Program-made: the position numbers and the translations under genes | The notes under the pieces: model-generated | What the model saw: only the letters and a program-made list of their open reading frames with translations | Databases searched by the model: none | Told to the model about the DNA's origin: nothing | Origin: Pachyseris speciosa | Taxonomy: Eukaryota > Cnidaria > Anthozoa > Scleractinia > Pachyseridae | Length of the DNA stretch: 64,000 nucleotides | Direction: 5' to 3' | Assembly: GCA_016490735.1 (NCBI GenBank) | Contig: JAEMWC010002019.1 | Location: 1 to 64,000 of the forward strand | Shown here: piece after piece, positions 45,801-58,200 of the stretch | Position numbering within the stretch: position 1 is the first letter of the stretch | Layout: each line of letters begins with the position of its first letter

Positions 45801-46973
45801 GATCTATGGCAGGGTTATCAGAGCACCAGGAACTACGCGATCAGTGTGGGGGATCTTTTACGTCCAATTCAAGTTTTAAGTGTGGAAAGTGAACAAGACA
45901 ATGCCAATGACCGAACTTTACCGCCCAATGACGAGATTATCTGAACTGAAGAAGGTTTTTAGCACAGAGCCAGTATGATCCTACCAGTTGTTGAAGAGCA
46001 TTGGATACTGGTCCGGCCTTACCTTCAAAAGTAGCCTTTTACTACACAACAATGTTTTATTAAAACTCTTTCTTTAAATCAAAATCTGAGTGCTCTTACA
46101 GACAATAATAAGAGAAAGCTGCCCGAAAATACTGCACACATTTATTAGGAATTAAATAATCGCAAAGCTAATACAGACAAAATAAAACAATTACAGTCCA
46201 TCTCTTATAATAAAAGATTTAAATATACTATAGCGTAACAAATCAAGGATTCTAAACTCGACGGGTATTTCTTTTAGTATCAAAATGATATCCATGACGT
46301 TGTATGATCTTTTAAATTTGTTTTCAGTGAATATTTAATTAGTAATTAGAGATGTTTTTAATTGAGTGTCAAAATAAATTATCCTTTGCTTTGGTTTTGC
46401 TTTACTTTGCTTTGTGATTGGTTATTAAAAAACGCGCCAACTTTTTCGACTGAATGAGAAGAAAACTAAACCATGGGCTCACAACTACTTTGGCGCGCTT
46501 GGCGCCGGTTACAAGAAACTGCTTTGAATTGTGATTGGCCCATAACGTTGCTTGCAACTATTGTGATTGGCAAGCGTAATTACACTGGTTTAACGACACT
46601 CAGTTGAAAAATATATCTAACTCATGAAGTCCCAACTCGTTCGACAGCTGAATGTGTTTTGGAATGAATGAATGAACAGGTCTCGGCTCAAAGCTGCCAC
46701 GAGTTCAAAGCTGCCACGGCGCCTGCGCCGCGGTCGGCTACAAAGAGACTGAGTTTTAACTGTGATTCAGTTTACGTTCTATTAACTAAGCAAAGGACAT
46801 ATATCCATGATTATTTTCCGATGATTAAAGCAAACATGTTTTTCACTGAACGCAATGTACCCTCATTTACGCCCGATAAATCGATCTACGTGCGCCCACA
46901 AGCGAGAACTATTTAGCCATGTAACGTACTTTTTAAAATCCCGAGCTAAAAAGATGTAATTCTCCAATATCTC

Positions 46974-46975
<2 letters not shown>
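42831..46975. other. Non-coding left flank of Polinton, copy B
   Basis: Same content as 241-4,388: no gene, a GC patch at about 45,140, and the CCAAT/GGCGC cluster at about 46,440-46,740. It differs by scattered one-base indels. Confidence 0.5.

Positions 46976-47015
<40 letters not shown>
46976..47015. repeat. (CA)n microsatellite, copy B
   Basis: About 40 bases of CA, double the length at the matching place in copy A. Confidence 0.9.
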
Positions 47016-47016
<1 letters not shown>

Positions 47017-47208
47017 CAGCAATAACAACAACAACAAGAAATATAAAAACAAACAAACAAACAAAAAACTCACGATTAGAAGCTGTGATTTGCAATGGGT
47101 GTCATTCGTCTAATTTTTTGTTTTAATTTATTCGTGGTAACTACAGTAAGCTAAAATTACTTAGTACTTCTTATAAATTGTTAATGTATTAGAAAAAAGG
47201 GCAAATAA

Positions 47209-47243
47209 ATGACGATGATGATGATGATGATGATGACGATGGA

Positions 47244-47277
<34 letters not shown>

Positions 47278-47281
47278 GGCG
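47209..47281 (+). repeat. (GAT)n/(GGT)n microsatellite, copy B
   Basis: Shorter than in copy A and interrupted by ACGATGGATG. The interruption moves the ATG at 47,209 into the frame of the gene, so the predicted protein would start with methionine, aspartate and glycine runs. That N terminus is probably an artefact of the repeat and not ancestral. Confidence 0.85.
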
Positions 47282-48126
47282 GTGACGATGAAGCTGGAAA
47301 TAAGACTAGAGAAGTTCGTGAGGTTATCAAGACTTATGAAAACAGAAAACAGGATGCATATGATGTAACATCAGAATTACTAAAACCTTCAATTGATGCT
47401 CAGAAGAGTGTGAAAGAAAGTGTCGACAAAAAACAGGATGAAGTCATTGAACAGTTGAAAAAGAATCAAAAAGCATTGACAAGTGGATTTGAAGATCTTA
47501 TGCTTTTAAACACATTACCTGCATCGGAACCTACGGAAACAACAAAATTACCAATTGATTATAAACCAGAAATGATGTCTGAAACAAAATCACCTTATAA
47601 GTCAAATCTTGATAAGGGTTTCACACCAGATGAGATTCAAACATTGATGAAATATAAGTTAGCTCCTCCATCAGAAATACTTGATTCATACGTTGATGGA
47701 ACAATAAATATTAATGACTATGATGCAAATATTGGTAAATTAATCAAAGAACCTGGAGGTAAAAAAGGATCACTATCAAAAACCAAAAAGGATAGGGACA
47801 ATAATAAAGGAAAAATATATGAATTAACACAAGACATCAAAACATTACAAAAGTATCGAAAAAGAATTGATCTTATTGAAGAAGGCTCAAAAACTATCGG
47901 TGAAGGTATTAGAAAGAGAAAAAGACAATATGGAGCAGGTGTTGTTTATTACAATAATATAGAAGACTTGCTTTCACGACTTCAATTACTCGGAGGATCT
48001 ATTTTTGCCGGTAATAACAGTAACAACGTTAAAAATGAATTCATAAACATATTGCACGTATTAAGAAGACTGGGTATTGTTTCAAACAAAGGGCTCAATG
48101 AAATAATGATCAAATATCTAATGTAA
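47209..48126 (+). CDS. Polinton coiled-coil protein of unknown function, copy B
   Basis: An open frame of 305 codons whose first 25 or so come from the microsatellite. The body matches copy A and continues beyond its stop for 34 more codons, ending in a leucine-rich helix (HVLRRLGIVSNKGLNEIMIK). The stop at 48,124-48,126 is in frame with the following minor capsid frame. There is no recognised domain; a virion or assembly role is inferred from position. Confidence 0.65.
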
Positions 48127-48243
48127 TATTATATCACAGAAACTTCATTACGATTCAATAGTAAAAACAGAGACAAAATTGGTGTCAGTCAGAGTCATGA
48201 TTTCACAAAAACATTTAATACTCCTCTCACATTATCGAATGAT

Positions 48244-48915
48244 ATGAAATATAAAATCGCTGTAAAGTCTATCAATATGACATACAGTTGGTATAACATC
48301 AGAGAATCTTTTGGGAATAATCAAATTAAATATAGCCATGACAAAGGTGTAAACTGGGAAACAATAACTTTTGTTGATGGAATGTACTCATATGATGACA
48401 TCATTAGTTACATTCATGAGTATATGAGAAAAAACAACCATTTGGTTGTTGATGACCCGGATGATGCCAAAAAGAAGTATGGTGTCAATATATTTTTCGT
48501 TTTATCAACATATCGTATTCTGATTGAACTTGATGAAAACTATCGAGTGGATCTGAGAGATCTTGAATTTAGAAAACTCATCGGTTTCGATTCAAAAATA
48601 GTTTCAGCCACGGAATATGGAACAAACTTGCCAGATATAACACGCGGAGTAGATGAAATTTATATTAATTGTGATAAGGTGATAGATAGCATCGTTGATG
48701 GAAATTCCACAAGTACTATTGCAGTTATTCCAGTCACAGAACTTGTCAGAAGTTTACCTTTCACTTACAAACCTCGTTTTCTTTCACGGAATCCTGTCTC
48801 AACACATACAATCAGTTCAATACGTTTTTACGTTACTGACTCTTCTGGAGCTCCAGTTGATTTGAACGGGATAGATTGGTATATTGAGATATTCTTGAGA
48901 GGGACGGAATTATAA
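48244..48915 (+). CDS. mCP: Polinton minor capsid (penton) protein, copy B
   Basis: 223 codons, identical protein to 5,633-6,304. The same open but ATG-less extension runs left to 48,127, with ATC at 48,133-48,135 after the AT-rich word. Confidence 0.8.
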   Translation: MKYKIAVKSINMTYSWYNIRESFGNNQIKYSHDKGVNWETITFVDGMYSYDDIISYIHEYMRKNNHLVVDDPDDAKKKYGVNIFFVLSTYRILIELDENYRVDLRDLEFRKLIGFDSKIVSATEYGTNLPDITRGVDEIYINCDKVIDSIVDGNSTSTIAVIPVTELVRSLPFTYKPRFLSRNPVSTHTISSIRFYVTDSSGAPVDLNGIDWYIEIFLRGTEL

Positions 48916-48928
48916 AACCTAATAGTAT

Positions 48929-49197
48929 ATGAAACGATTTGAGTATAAGAAATATGAACAACATGGTGAAGGTGTTCTGACTGACATTATCAAAACAGTT
49001 GGAGCTGAAAAACAGCTAACACAATTGGTGAACACGCTGGTAAAAAAGCTGGGGATAAAATAATAGAACTTTTGAGTAAGAGAAAGAGTGGGAGTGAGAG
49101 CAAGAGTGGGAGCGGGATCAAAAGAAAGAGAGGTAGACCACGCAAAACAGATACCAAACCGATTGAAATCGATGAAATGCTCAGTCAACTTATCTGA
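48929..49197 (+). pseudogene. Small basic virion-type protein, copy B (frameshifted)
   Basis: Keeps the 28 nt missing in copy A, so the first part reads on through GVLTDIIKTVGAEKQL before the frame runs to a stop at about 49,060. The tail with RGRPRK lies in another frame and ends at 49,195-49,197. One frameshift separates head and tail, so it is non-functional as it stands. Confidence 0.6.
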
Positions 49198-49243
49198 GGT
49201 GGAAAACTGAAAAATAAATAACTTTTATCTAACCCAATAATAT

Positions 49244-50530
49244 ATGTCAAACTATCGAGAATCGAAATGCATTGAACGATATGAAGATGTTGTCTTTGAG
49301 CTTGAGACAGCATTAAACACAGTAGTTGCAAACAATGCTCATCAGAAGAAAACAGGTTACCGTTTTGTTGTTGACAACAGTGGAGAGACTACACCATTTG
49401 ATTGGTTCAATGCTCGTTTAAATGGTGATTTCATTGTAAAGAAGCTTGCAGATGGAGCTGCCATTGCTGCTGATGATAGAAACGGTATCGTGAATTCAAT
49501 TCACGCTCTCATTAACACCATAAATGTGAAAATTAACGGCATCGATGTTTATGAATGCCGAGATGCTAACCAAGCCACAAATATTAAATCATTGCTTGAG
49601 TATTCACAAGGTTATGCTTCAAGTCAAGGAACAAATGAGTTCTTCTATCTTGACACCAACAGACATGCTGAAGACAGAGTGGCTCAAGCTAATTACAACA
49701 AAGGATTTGCATCTCGTAAATCGTTGTTGAATGGTGCAAATGGAAAAGCGAATTCAGAATTGTCATTGAATAGATACGGATTTTTCAAGAGCCTTTGGGA
49801 TGAACTTTTGCCCAACTCGAAAGTAGAGGTGAACATAACACTTGAAAGCGATGACAATTTGATTTGGCAGGCTGCTGATAATTGTCGTTTAGTACTAACC
49901 AAATTTCAGTTGATTGTTCCTCGTATTGTTTTTAATGCAGATGGAAAGTCATTGTACATGAGCAAATATCTTGACACCAGAAAGTGGACTTATATGAGAG
50001 AAATGGTTGAGAGAGGCAATTCAACAAGACAACAGACAGCTAATTTCCGTATTACAACAGGAATAAACAAACCAAGACATGTTTTTGTATTCATAATCAA
50101 CGATGCGAATGATGAGTCTCAGACAGCCAATAAATTTCTCTATGATACATTTTCAGTTGCAAATAACCGAACAATGACAAATTGTTATCTCGAAGTTGGT
50201 AATGGAAATGATTATCCAGAGGTTCATTATGAACCCTCAACAGAACCATCAAGAGTATTCAGAGATGTTTTGAAATACGTTAAAGCCATCAATGACTTCA
50301 GTGATAGCACCTTGCTCAACAGAGGTAACTTCGGTTCAATATTCCCATTCATCTATTTTGATTTAACGAAACAGAAAAAGGACATAAAAGATGCGATGAC
50401 GAAACTGACTTTCAAATACAATTTGAGTGCGGGAACAAACGCAGATTACAGTGTGTATGCACTAGTCCTCTATGAACAGGACATTGAGATGAGAAAGACA
50501 GATGGTAAACTTGTTTTGAGATCAATGTAA
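49244..50530 (+). CDS. MCP: Polinton major capsid protein, copy B
   Basis: Intact frame of 428 codons, differing from copy A at two residues. Same start context (ATAATATATG) and same hexon-like words. Both copies being intact in a dead element is noteworthy, but two nonsynonymous and no silent differences give no sign of purifying selection since duplication. Confidence 0.88.
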   Translation: MSNYRESKCIERYEDVVFELETALNTVVANNAHQKKTGYRFVVDNSGETTPFDWFNARLNGDFIVKKLADGAAIAADDRNGIVNSIHALINTINVKINGIDVYECRDANQATNIKSLLEYSQGYASSQGTNEFFYLDTNRHAEDRVAQANYNKGFASRKSLLNGANGKANSELSLNRYGFFKSLWDELLPNSKVEVNITLESDDNLIWQAADNCRLVLTKFQLIVPRIVFNADGKSLYMSKYLDTRKWTYMREMVERGNSTRQQTANFRITTGINKPRHVFVFIINDANDESQTANKFLYDTFSVANNRTMTNCYLEVGNGNDYPEVHYEPSTEPSRVFRDVLKYVKAINDFSDSTLLNRGNFGSIFPFIYFDLTKQKKDIKDAMTKLTFKYNLSAGTNADYSVYALVLYEQDIEMRKTDGKLVLRSM

Positions 50531-50683
50531 CTGTATCTATCAAATAATCAAATAATCAAAATTAATTAATAAATAAAATAAATAATTAAATAAATAATTG
50601 AATAATTAATTAAATAATTAAATAAATAATTAAATTAATAATTGAATGAATAAAAATTAAATAATTAAATAAAAAATCATTGT

Positions 50684-50708
50684 TTATATTAAATTGTATT
50701 TAATATAA
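50684..50708 (+). terminator. Intergenic hairpin before the virion-protein gene, copy B
   Basis: Perfect ten-pair inverted repeat with a five-base loop, the same as 8,044-8,068 in copy A, between the capsid gene and the next start codon at 50,720. Confidence 0.4.
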
Positions 50709-50719
50709 GCATATAATAT

Positions 50720-51560
50720 ATGACTACTTATCATCCTCATGGAGTGAAACTTTCACAAGGTCAGAAAGAAAAGCTTGCAAAAGCTTATAGAACAAATTCA
50801 GCTGTAACATTGAGGTTATCGCATAGTGAATTGTCTGGAAATGACCAACTCATGTTAACTAAAAGACAAATCAACAAACTGATGAAATCAAAAAGATCAG
50901 GAAAAGGTTCAGACATCAATATATCAAAAACTCAAATCAGAAAAGCTGTTGTACATGGAGGTTCTCTTTAGACATCTCTGTTTTCACTTGGAACAAAACT
51001 ATTGCCATATGCAACTACAGCTGTATCAAAAGCAGCTCCAGCATTGGCTACAGGTGCTCTTTCTTCATTAGCAAGTCTCGGTGTTGATAAACTATTCGGG
51101 AAGAAACAAAAAGGAGGATTTCTTATTCCACAAGACAAAATTAATATGTTAATAGCTTACAAGGATATGTTGACAAAGAAGCAGAAAGAAGATATTATCA
51201 ATGCGATGCAGTCCGGTGGACAACTTGTTATAAATCCAACAAAAAATCAAAATGGAAAAGGTATTGGAACAATACTCGCCAGTATTGGAATTCCTTTAGC
51301 CATAGAAGCAATTAGAAAATTAACAGGGAAGGGTTTGCATGTTGAACACAGTCGTCCGAGACGGTCATTACCAGTTCACGTTCCAGATGCCATTACAATA
51401 AATAAAAGTGGTGGAAAACATGATTTGATTCCATGGAGATCACCCCCTGTTGTTGGTACATGGGATAACCCAATCGGTTTTGGAATAAAAAAAAAGAACT
51501 TTAAAAAAGACCTCAGGAAAAGGACTTCTATTAGGCAAAAACAGTCCTTTCAATTCAATC
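50720..51560 (+). pseudogene. Polinton virion-associated protein (pVI-like?), copy B (one nonsense codon)
   Basis: Same gene as 8,080-8,866. The only break is the TAG at 50,969-50,971; after it the frame is open without a shift and runs straight into the protease. The copy A frameshift is absent. Its boundary with the protease is not marked by a stop or a new start word, so the two could have been one polyprotein-like gene. Confidence 0.6.
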
Positions 51561-52233
51561 CCAATACTAGGAACGATACTATAAAATTTATCAATAAAGC
51601 ATTGTTCAACTTTGATTTACAAGCTTTGGTGAAACAACTTAACATTAAACATTTTAGAGGAGTTTTCAGTCGGGATGCTTTGCCAAGACAAATCAAAAAC
51701 AAAGAATGTGGAATAGTCAATCTTGACAGTCGGATTGGACCTGGCACTCATTGGGTATGTTATCGGAATATGGACACATACTGTGAATACTTCGACTCAT
51801 TCGGATTGATAATGCCAACAGAAGTTCAAAAATATATGATGACAAGTGGAAAACAACTTGAATACTCTGGTGATTAGATACAAGAAAGGGATTCAGTCTT
51901 GTGTGGATATTGGTGTCTGTACTATCTTCTCGAGCGACAAAAAGGCAGATCGATTCTGAATACAATACACAATTCCAAATTCAGTTCAACAGATGCGAGT
52001 GTCAATAACAGATTCATCATAGACTACTTCAAAGGCAACCAAACCGGTGGGCTTCAAGATCAACCATCAGAAGAATTCAAAAGAAAGGTCCCACAGCTGT
52101 GGATAAAGCTGCATACATATTGTCTAATTTTGTTACACCAGCTCCTAGTTTTGCTGGTTTGGCGAAGATACTTGCAGGTCAGGCGGTCAAGGGTGTAACA
52201 GACAACATTCAACATTACAGAGGTGGAAAATAA
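51561..52233 (+). pseudogene. PRO: Adenain-like cysteine protease, copy B (nonsense codon)
   Basis: Histidine codon at 51,749-51,751, acidic residue at 51,794-51,796, nucleophile cysteine at 51,902-51,904 in LCGYWCLYYL. The TAG at 51,875-51,877 is shared with copy A and separates the nucleophile from the rest. Unlike copy A, the second cysteine of the motif is kept. The frameshift before the hydrophobic tail is shared. Confidence 0.85.
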
Positions 52234-52263
52234 AAACCCAAACTTATCTAACTTACTGATATA

Positions 52264-53396
52264 ATGGTAAAATCATATTGTGTTAAACAGAAGAAAGTCA
52301 CTGAATGTGTACCCGGAAGTGAAAGATATGAAAAGACTAAAAATGGTCGAACTATGTTGAAATGCACTTGCAGTGAATGTGGAATTACAAAAACAAAATT
52401 CGTCAAGAGACAGGGAAACGGATTGGCCCGTCTGAAGGGGCGGGCATAGGATCAACATTATTGACAACATCATTGGATTTGCTTGGTCATGCGGCTCCAA
52501 TAATTGGTAAAAAGGCATTGCAAGCCGGAAGATATTATACAAGTGAAGCCCTCAGAAATCCAAAACTACAGCAAAAAGCTATTGACTACGCTCTAGAAAA
52601 AGCAAGACCTGTTTTAACTAATGTGGGTAAAGAGGCTATAACACAACTATCAACAAAAATTAGACCAAAACGTAAAGATGGAAAACAAATGCATAAAACC
52701 GAAATTAAAGGATTAGATTATGGCAGTGGGTTAATTGACAGTTTGTTAAAATCGGGTGTAGCAGGGTCTCCGTGGCAAGTAGATTATAGAAAGGGAATTG
52801 AATTATTGACAGATCCTAATTTATTCAAAACACCAAACAAAAAAGAAATCACAGACATCAAAGAGCGCATCAAGTATTACAAAGAGCAATACAAATTGGC
52901 TAAAGCAAAAGGTTACAAAGGTTCCTACACAAGCTTTGTGAAAAAGATGGGATGGGCAGAAAAACCAACTTTTACGTTTCCAGGATTTGGTGGTGCTGTC
53001 GATATTCATAAAGCTATTGGTAAGCTTCCTAATCCAAAATCAGGTTGGACTTTGCCTGGTCATAATTACACAGGTCCATACAATCCTCTTGATGAGCAGC
53101 TTAAATACGATCCAACAACTGGTGAAATAATTGAGATATATCAGCAGCCAACAGGAAGAACAGATGCTGTTGCCATGCAACATGATGTTGATTACTCCAT
53201 TTGTATAGATGATAGGAAATGCAAGAATAAAGCAGACAGAAAAATGGTTGCTGCTCTTGATGCCATTCCGTGGAAAGATAGACAATGGGGACATGTGTTG
53301 GCTCGTAATGCAATTGCAACAAAGGAGAAACTTGGTCTTGGTGTTTCAAAAAACGGAAAAATCCGTCGAGTGAAGAAAACTGGCAAGAAAAATTAG
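52264..53396 (+). pseudogene. Zinc-ribbon plus phospholipase A2 virion protein, copy B (frameshifted)
   Basis: Zinc-ribbon frame 52,264-52,449 and PLA2 frame 52,377-53,396 as in copy A. The PLA2 frame ends two codons earlier because of one extra A near 53,390. That same A keeps the leftward extension of the integrase frame open, so here the two genes overlap. Confidence 0.8.
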
Positions 53397-53443
53397 CAGA
53401 TGAATTACATGCACCCATAAAACGAAATTTCACTCGGCGGCGT

Positions 53444-54312
53444 GTGATTGTAAATAAAATTGATGAAATATGGGCAAGTGATCTAGTTGAAATGCAACAG
53501 TTCAGTAAATGGAATAAAGGTTATCGATATCTTCTTATGGTTATTGATGTCTTCAGCAAATATGGTTGGATTGTCCCATTGAAGGATAAGAAAGGTGAAT
53601 CTGTCACTGAAGCATTCAAAACAATATTCAAGGAAGGCAGAAAACCACAATATCTATGGGTTGATAAGGGAAAAGAATTCTATAACAAACATGTGAAAGA
53701 CCTATTAGAGAAAAATGGGATACATATGTACTCAACTGAGAATGAGGAGAAGTCATCAGTAGTTAAAGATGGAATAGGACAATTAAATCCAAAATGTGGA
53801 AACAGTTCACAATTCAAGGCAATACAATGTATCTCGATATGCTACCAAAATTAGTGAAAGAATACAACAACACAAAACATTCAAGTACAAAGATGACACC
53901 CACAGAGGCTTCAAAGAAAAAGAATGAAGGAATAGTGTATTTCAATTTATATGGTGATATGGAGCCATTATCAGCTAAACCAAGATTCAAGGTTGGTGAC
54001 AAGGTCCGAATATCTAAGTATAAACGGAATGTGTTCGACAAGGGCTATACACCAAATTGGACAGAAGAAGTGTTCACAGTTGATAAAATACAATACACTA
54101 ATCCAATAACATACAAACTAAAAGATCTCAGAGGTGAAGATATTCAAGGGAGTTTTTATGAACCTGAATTATTAAAAGCCAGACAGGATGTTTTCCGTAT
54201 TGATAAAGTCATTCGGAGGGATTACAAGAAAAAACAAGCTCTTATTAAATGGAAGGGATACAGTAATGAATTTAACAGTTGGATACCAATGAAGGATTTA
54301 AAAGATATATGA
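53444..54312 (+). pseudogene. INT: Retrovirus-type integrase with chromodomain, copy B (one frameshift)
   Basis: First part 53,444-53,854, second part from 53,794 to 54,312. The shared frameshift at about 53,765 falls at the expected third catalytic acid. The second half is intact here, from MWKQFTIQ to the chromodomain. Open frame continues left of 53,444 into the PLA2 gene. Confidence 0.93.
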
Positions 54313-54417
54313 AATTATTATAAAAGAATATTATCTAATATATATTATATCAAACGATACAGTATATACTGTCTATTTGCTATTATGTGGCCAAAAATAT
54401 GATTGTTTCTGGCTATC

Positions 54418-55156
54418 TTATTTACATATTTTCTTGTGATATAACTTATTACTATTTTTCATTACTTTGTCACATTTCAAACATTTGTATTCCTTATTTT
54501 GCCATTTTTTCATAGCTTGCATATGGTGTTTCTTTTTGTCTTCTTCAGACATTGTTGAACGATTAGCTGATTTCAAATAATTATCAGGCATATCCTCTTG
54601 TTTGATATACTCAAATTTATATGAACATCCGTCTTTTTTTTGAGATACCTGATTTGCAATTATTGATACCTTCACAAACCATTTTAACAATACCAGCATT
54701 TATTTGAATATGTTGTTGAACAGCATACATACTATTAAAGTATAATACTTCTTCAGAAAGGATATTAGTAGCTTTCACACATTTTGGATTTTTTCTGGTA
54801 TTTTTATTGTATGAATAATCTCTGTTCTTTGCTGATTTCTTGCAATTCTGTTTCTGTGTAACTATTTGGAGATTGCATAATCTATTATCGTCTTTTATAT
54901 TATTGATATGGTCAATCACTTTACCTTCTGGAATGATACCGTTGTGACATTCCCAAACAAACCGATGGACACGATAATTTTTTTGTTTACCGCCATATTT
55001 TCTTATAGTACAATTCATATACCCAGAATTAATTTTATTACCTATATGGGGTACTTTTTTGACAATATTTATAACATTTCCATCCTTATCAGAAGCATAC
55101 AAGTCATAAATAGGGTGAATATAATAAACGTATTCATTAATTTCAATCTTACTCAT
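54418..55156 (-). pseudogene. HNH/NUMOD homing-type endonuclease, copy B (one frameshift)
   Basis: Protein identical to copy A in both frames, with the same eight-A slip (54,634-54,641). Identity in both copies argues that the slip is real, or that it is a shared site of slippage. Confidence 0.88.
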
Positions 55157-55254
55157 TATATATATATAGTTTACATTATTTATCTTTATAAGGTTTTATT
55201 TATATTTATATTTAAAAATAAAATATATAAAAAATAATATATATTATAGTATAT

Positions 55255-58200
55255 ATGGATAAGAAGAATCTTGAAAAACTCAGTAAATCTCAGCTCATCG
55301 AATTGCTATTAAAGCAAGAGAAGAAGAAGCCTAAAATTATCGTGGTAGATGATACCAAACCAACGCCAGCACCAAGAACATACAAACCAGTACAAGCGCC
55401 AAGACAAACCGTGAAAGAATTGGTTGATTATTTCGAGAGGAAAAGATTACCACCCCCACCTTCTGAATGGTTAGAACAATTAAAAAAGACACCAGTGCCT
55501 GCACCAAGAACCAAGAACCAAAACCAGTCCCATTACCGAGGACTAAGATAGAGCAAGTTGATAAAGCTCTGAAAGGCTACACAAAGTCTTTTGAAATTGA
55601 TATAAAAAATGATAAAGACCCGCTAGCGCAACTACAAAACACAAGAAAGGCAATCGAAATACATATTGAAAAATTGTTAAATGAAATGAAAGGACTGAAA
55701 TTTTGTCGAAACACTAAAGGTAACATTCACAAAAACATCAGATGGAGAAATAGTGTATAAGACCGCATATTTCAACAGTCCAGCTCAAACAATTGTGAAT
55801 AATCTGGAAGTCACTGAATCACTACAAATATCAAAACAACAAATCTTGAACAAAATAGCTAAATGAGTATCTGAAGGTTCTGGTTGGACCATCGAATCTG
55901 TTGACAATCATTATCTCAATATAGTAAAATACCAACCAATGAGAGGCTTCTCATATATTAAACTACCACAGGAACTCAGAAACAGTGCAAAGGGATTGAT
56001 TAATATGAAAAATGAGGATAATGAATGCTTTAGATGGTGCCACATCAGACATTTGAATCCTCAAGCTAAATACCCACAGAGGATTAAAAAATCAGACAAA
56101 CAATATGTAAACAACTTAAATTATAATGGGATTGAATTCCCAGTAACCACTAAGCAGTACAATAAAATTGAGAAGCAAAATGACATCAACATTAATGTTT
56201 TCGGTTATGAAGATAAACAACCATATCCAATTTATGTCTCAAAAGAAAAATATGAAGACTGTATGAATCTCCTTCTGATAACAGAAAATGAAAACAAGCA
56301 CTATGTACTCATCAAAGATTTCAACAAATTCATGTACAATCAAACGAGACACAAGGAAAGAAAACACGTTTGCATGCATTGTCTTCAATGCTTCAGCTCT
56401 GAAAGAGTATTAACTGATCATAAAGAAAACTGTATACAAGTGAATGGCACACAAGCAATAAAAATGCCTGACAAAAATAACAACATATTAAAATTCAATA
56501 ATTTCCATAAACAACTGCCTATGCCATTTGTAATCTACGCTGACTTTGAGGCTATAACAGAAAAGATATCCAGTTGCCAACCTAATAATGACAAATCATA
56601 TACCGAAGCATACCAGAAGCATACAGACTGTGGATATGGCTATAAGATTGTTTGTTGTTATGATGACAAATATAGCAAACCTGTAACAATATACAGAGGT
56701 GAAAAAGCCGTGTACAAATTCATGGAAAAAATGATAGAAGAAGTCAAATATTGCAAAAATATCATGAAAAAGGAATTCAACAAACCATTAAAAATGACGA
56801 AAGAGGATGAGGATGAATTTCAAAAAGCTAAAGAATGTCATATTTGTAATAAAAAATATACTAATAAAGATATTCAAGTTCGAGATCATTGTCATATTAC
56901 TGGTAAATACAGAGGCTCTGCCCATCAAGAATGTAATCTGAAACTAAGAGTAAGCCCAGAAGAAATAAAAATACCAGTCATTTTCCACAATCTGAGAGGT
57001 TATAACAGCCATTTCATTATGCAAGAAATTGGAGCTATTGTTAAGAAACACACTTACAAAAATAAGAAAGGTGAAAAGTGTCAAATGGCAATCAATGCCA
57101 TTCCCAACAATATGGAAAAATACATGGCTTTCATGCTTGGTAATAATTTAACCTTCATTGATAGTTTTCAATTCATGAGCTCTGGTTTGGATAGACTAGT
57201 CAGTAATCTTCCTAAAGAAGCCTTGAAATACACCTCTCAAGAGTTCAAGGGTAATGATCTTGATCTGATGGCACAAAAAGGGGTCTACCCTTACGACTAC
57301 ATGGACAGTTACGATAAATTCAATGAAAAACTACCAACAAAAGAAGAATTTTACAGCATATTAAGTGATGAACATATAAGTGATAAAGACTATACACATG
57401 CCCAGAATGTGTGGAATACATTCTCTCTCAAAAATATGGGTGAATACCATGACCTGTACCTGAAATCTGACATCCTCCTATTAGCTGATGTATTTGAAAA
57501 CTTCAGGAAAACATGCCTTGAATACTACAAACTGGACCCATGTCATTATTTCACGTCTCCAGGGCTTTCGTGGGATGCTATGCTTAAAATGACTGACATT
57601 AAACTAGAGCTTATGGTTGATATTGATATGTTTCAATTCATTGAAAAGGGTATGCGTGGAGGAATCAGTTATATAGCAAACCGATATAGAAGAGCAAACA
57701 ATAAATACATGAAAGAATACGATGAGAAGGCGCCCTCAAAGTATATCATGTATCTCGATGCTAATAATCTATACGGTTGGGCTATGAGTCAATACCTTCC
57801 AACAGGCGGATTCAGATGGATGACAGAAATGCAAATCGATAAGATAAACCTGGCAAAGTACCAAGAAGATAGCAACAAAGGTTTGATACTTGAAGTTGAT
57901 TTAGAATACCCCCAAGAGTTACATGATCTGCATAATGACTACCCACTTGGACCGGAAAAGATTAAAGTGACCGAGGACATGCTATCAGATTATTGCAAAA
58001 ACATCGCGAAGAAATACAAGATATCAACTGGTTTGGTACATTAACTGATACCAACATTAAGCAACAAAGAAAAATACGTGCTTCATTACAGAAACCTTCA
58101 ACTCTATACAAATCTCGGTTTGAAAATAACTAAAGTCCATCGAGTGTTAGAGTTCAATCAATCCCCTTGGCTCAGGCAATATATTGATTACAACACTCAG

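Noticed and set aside
46863..47060. Cys-Val repeat protein on the minus strand
   Set aside because: Translation of the (CA)n microsatellite.
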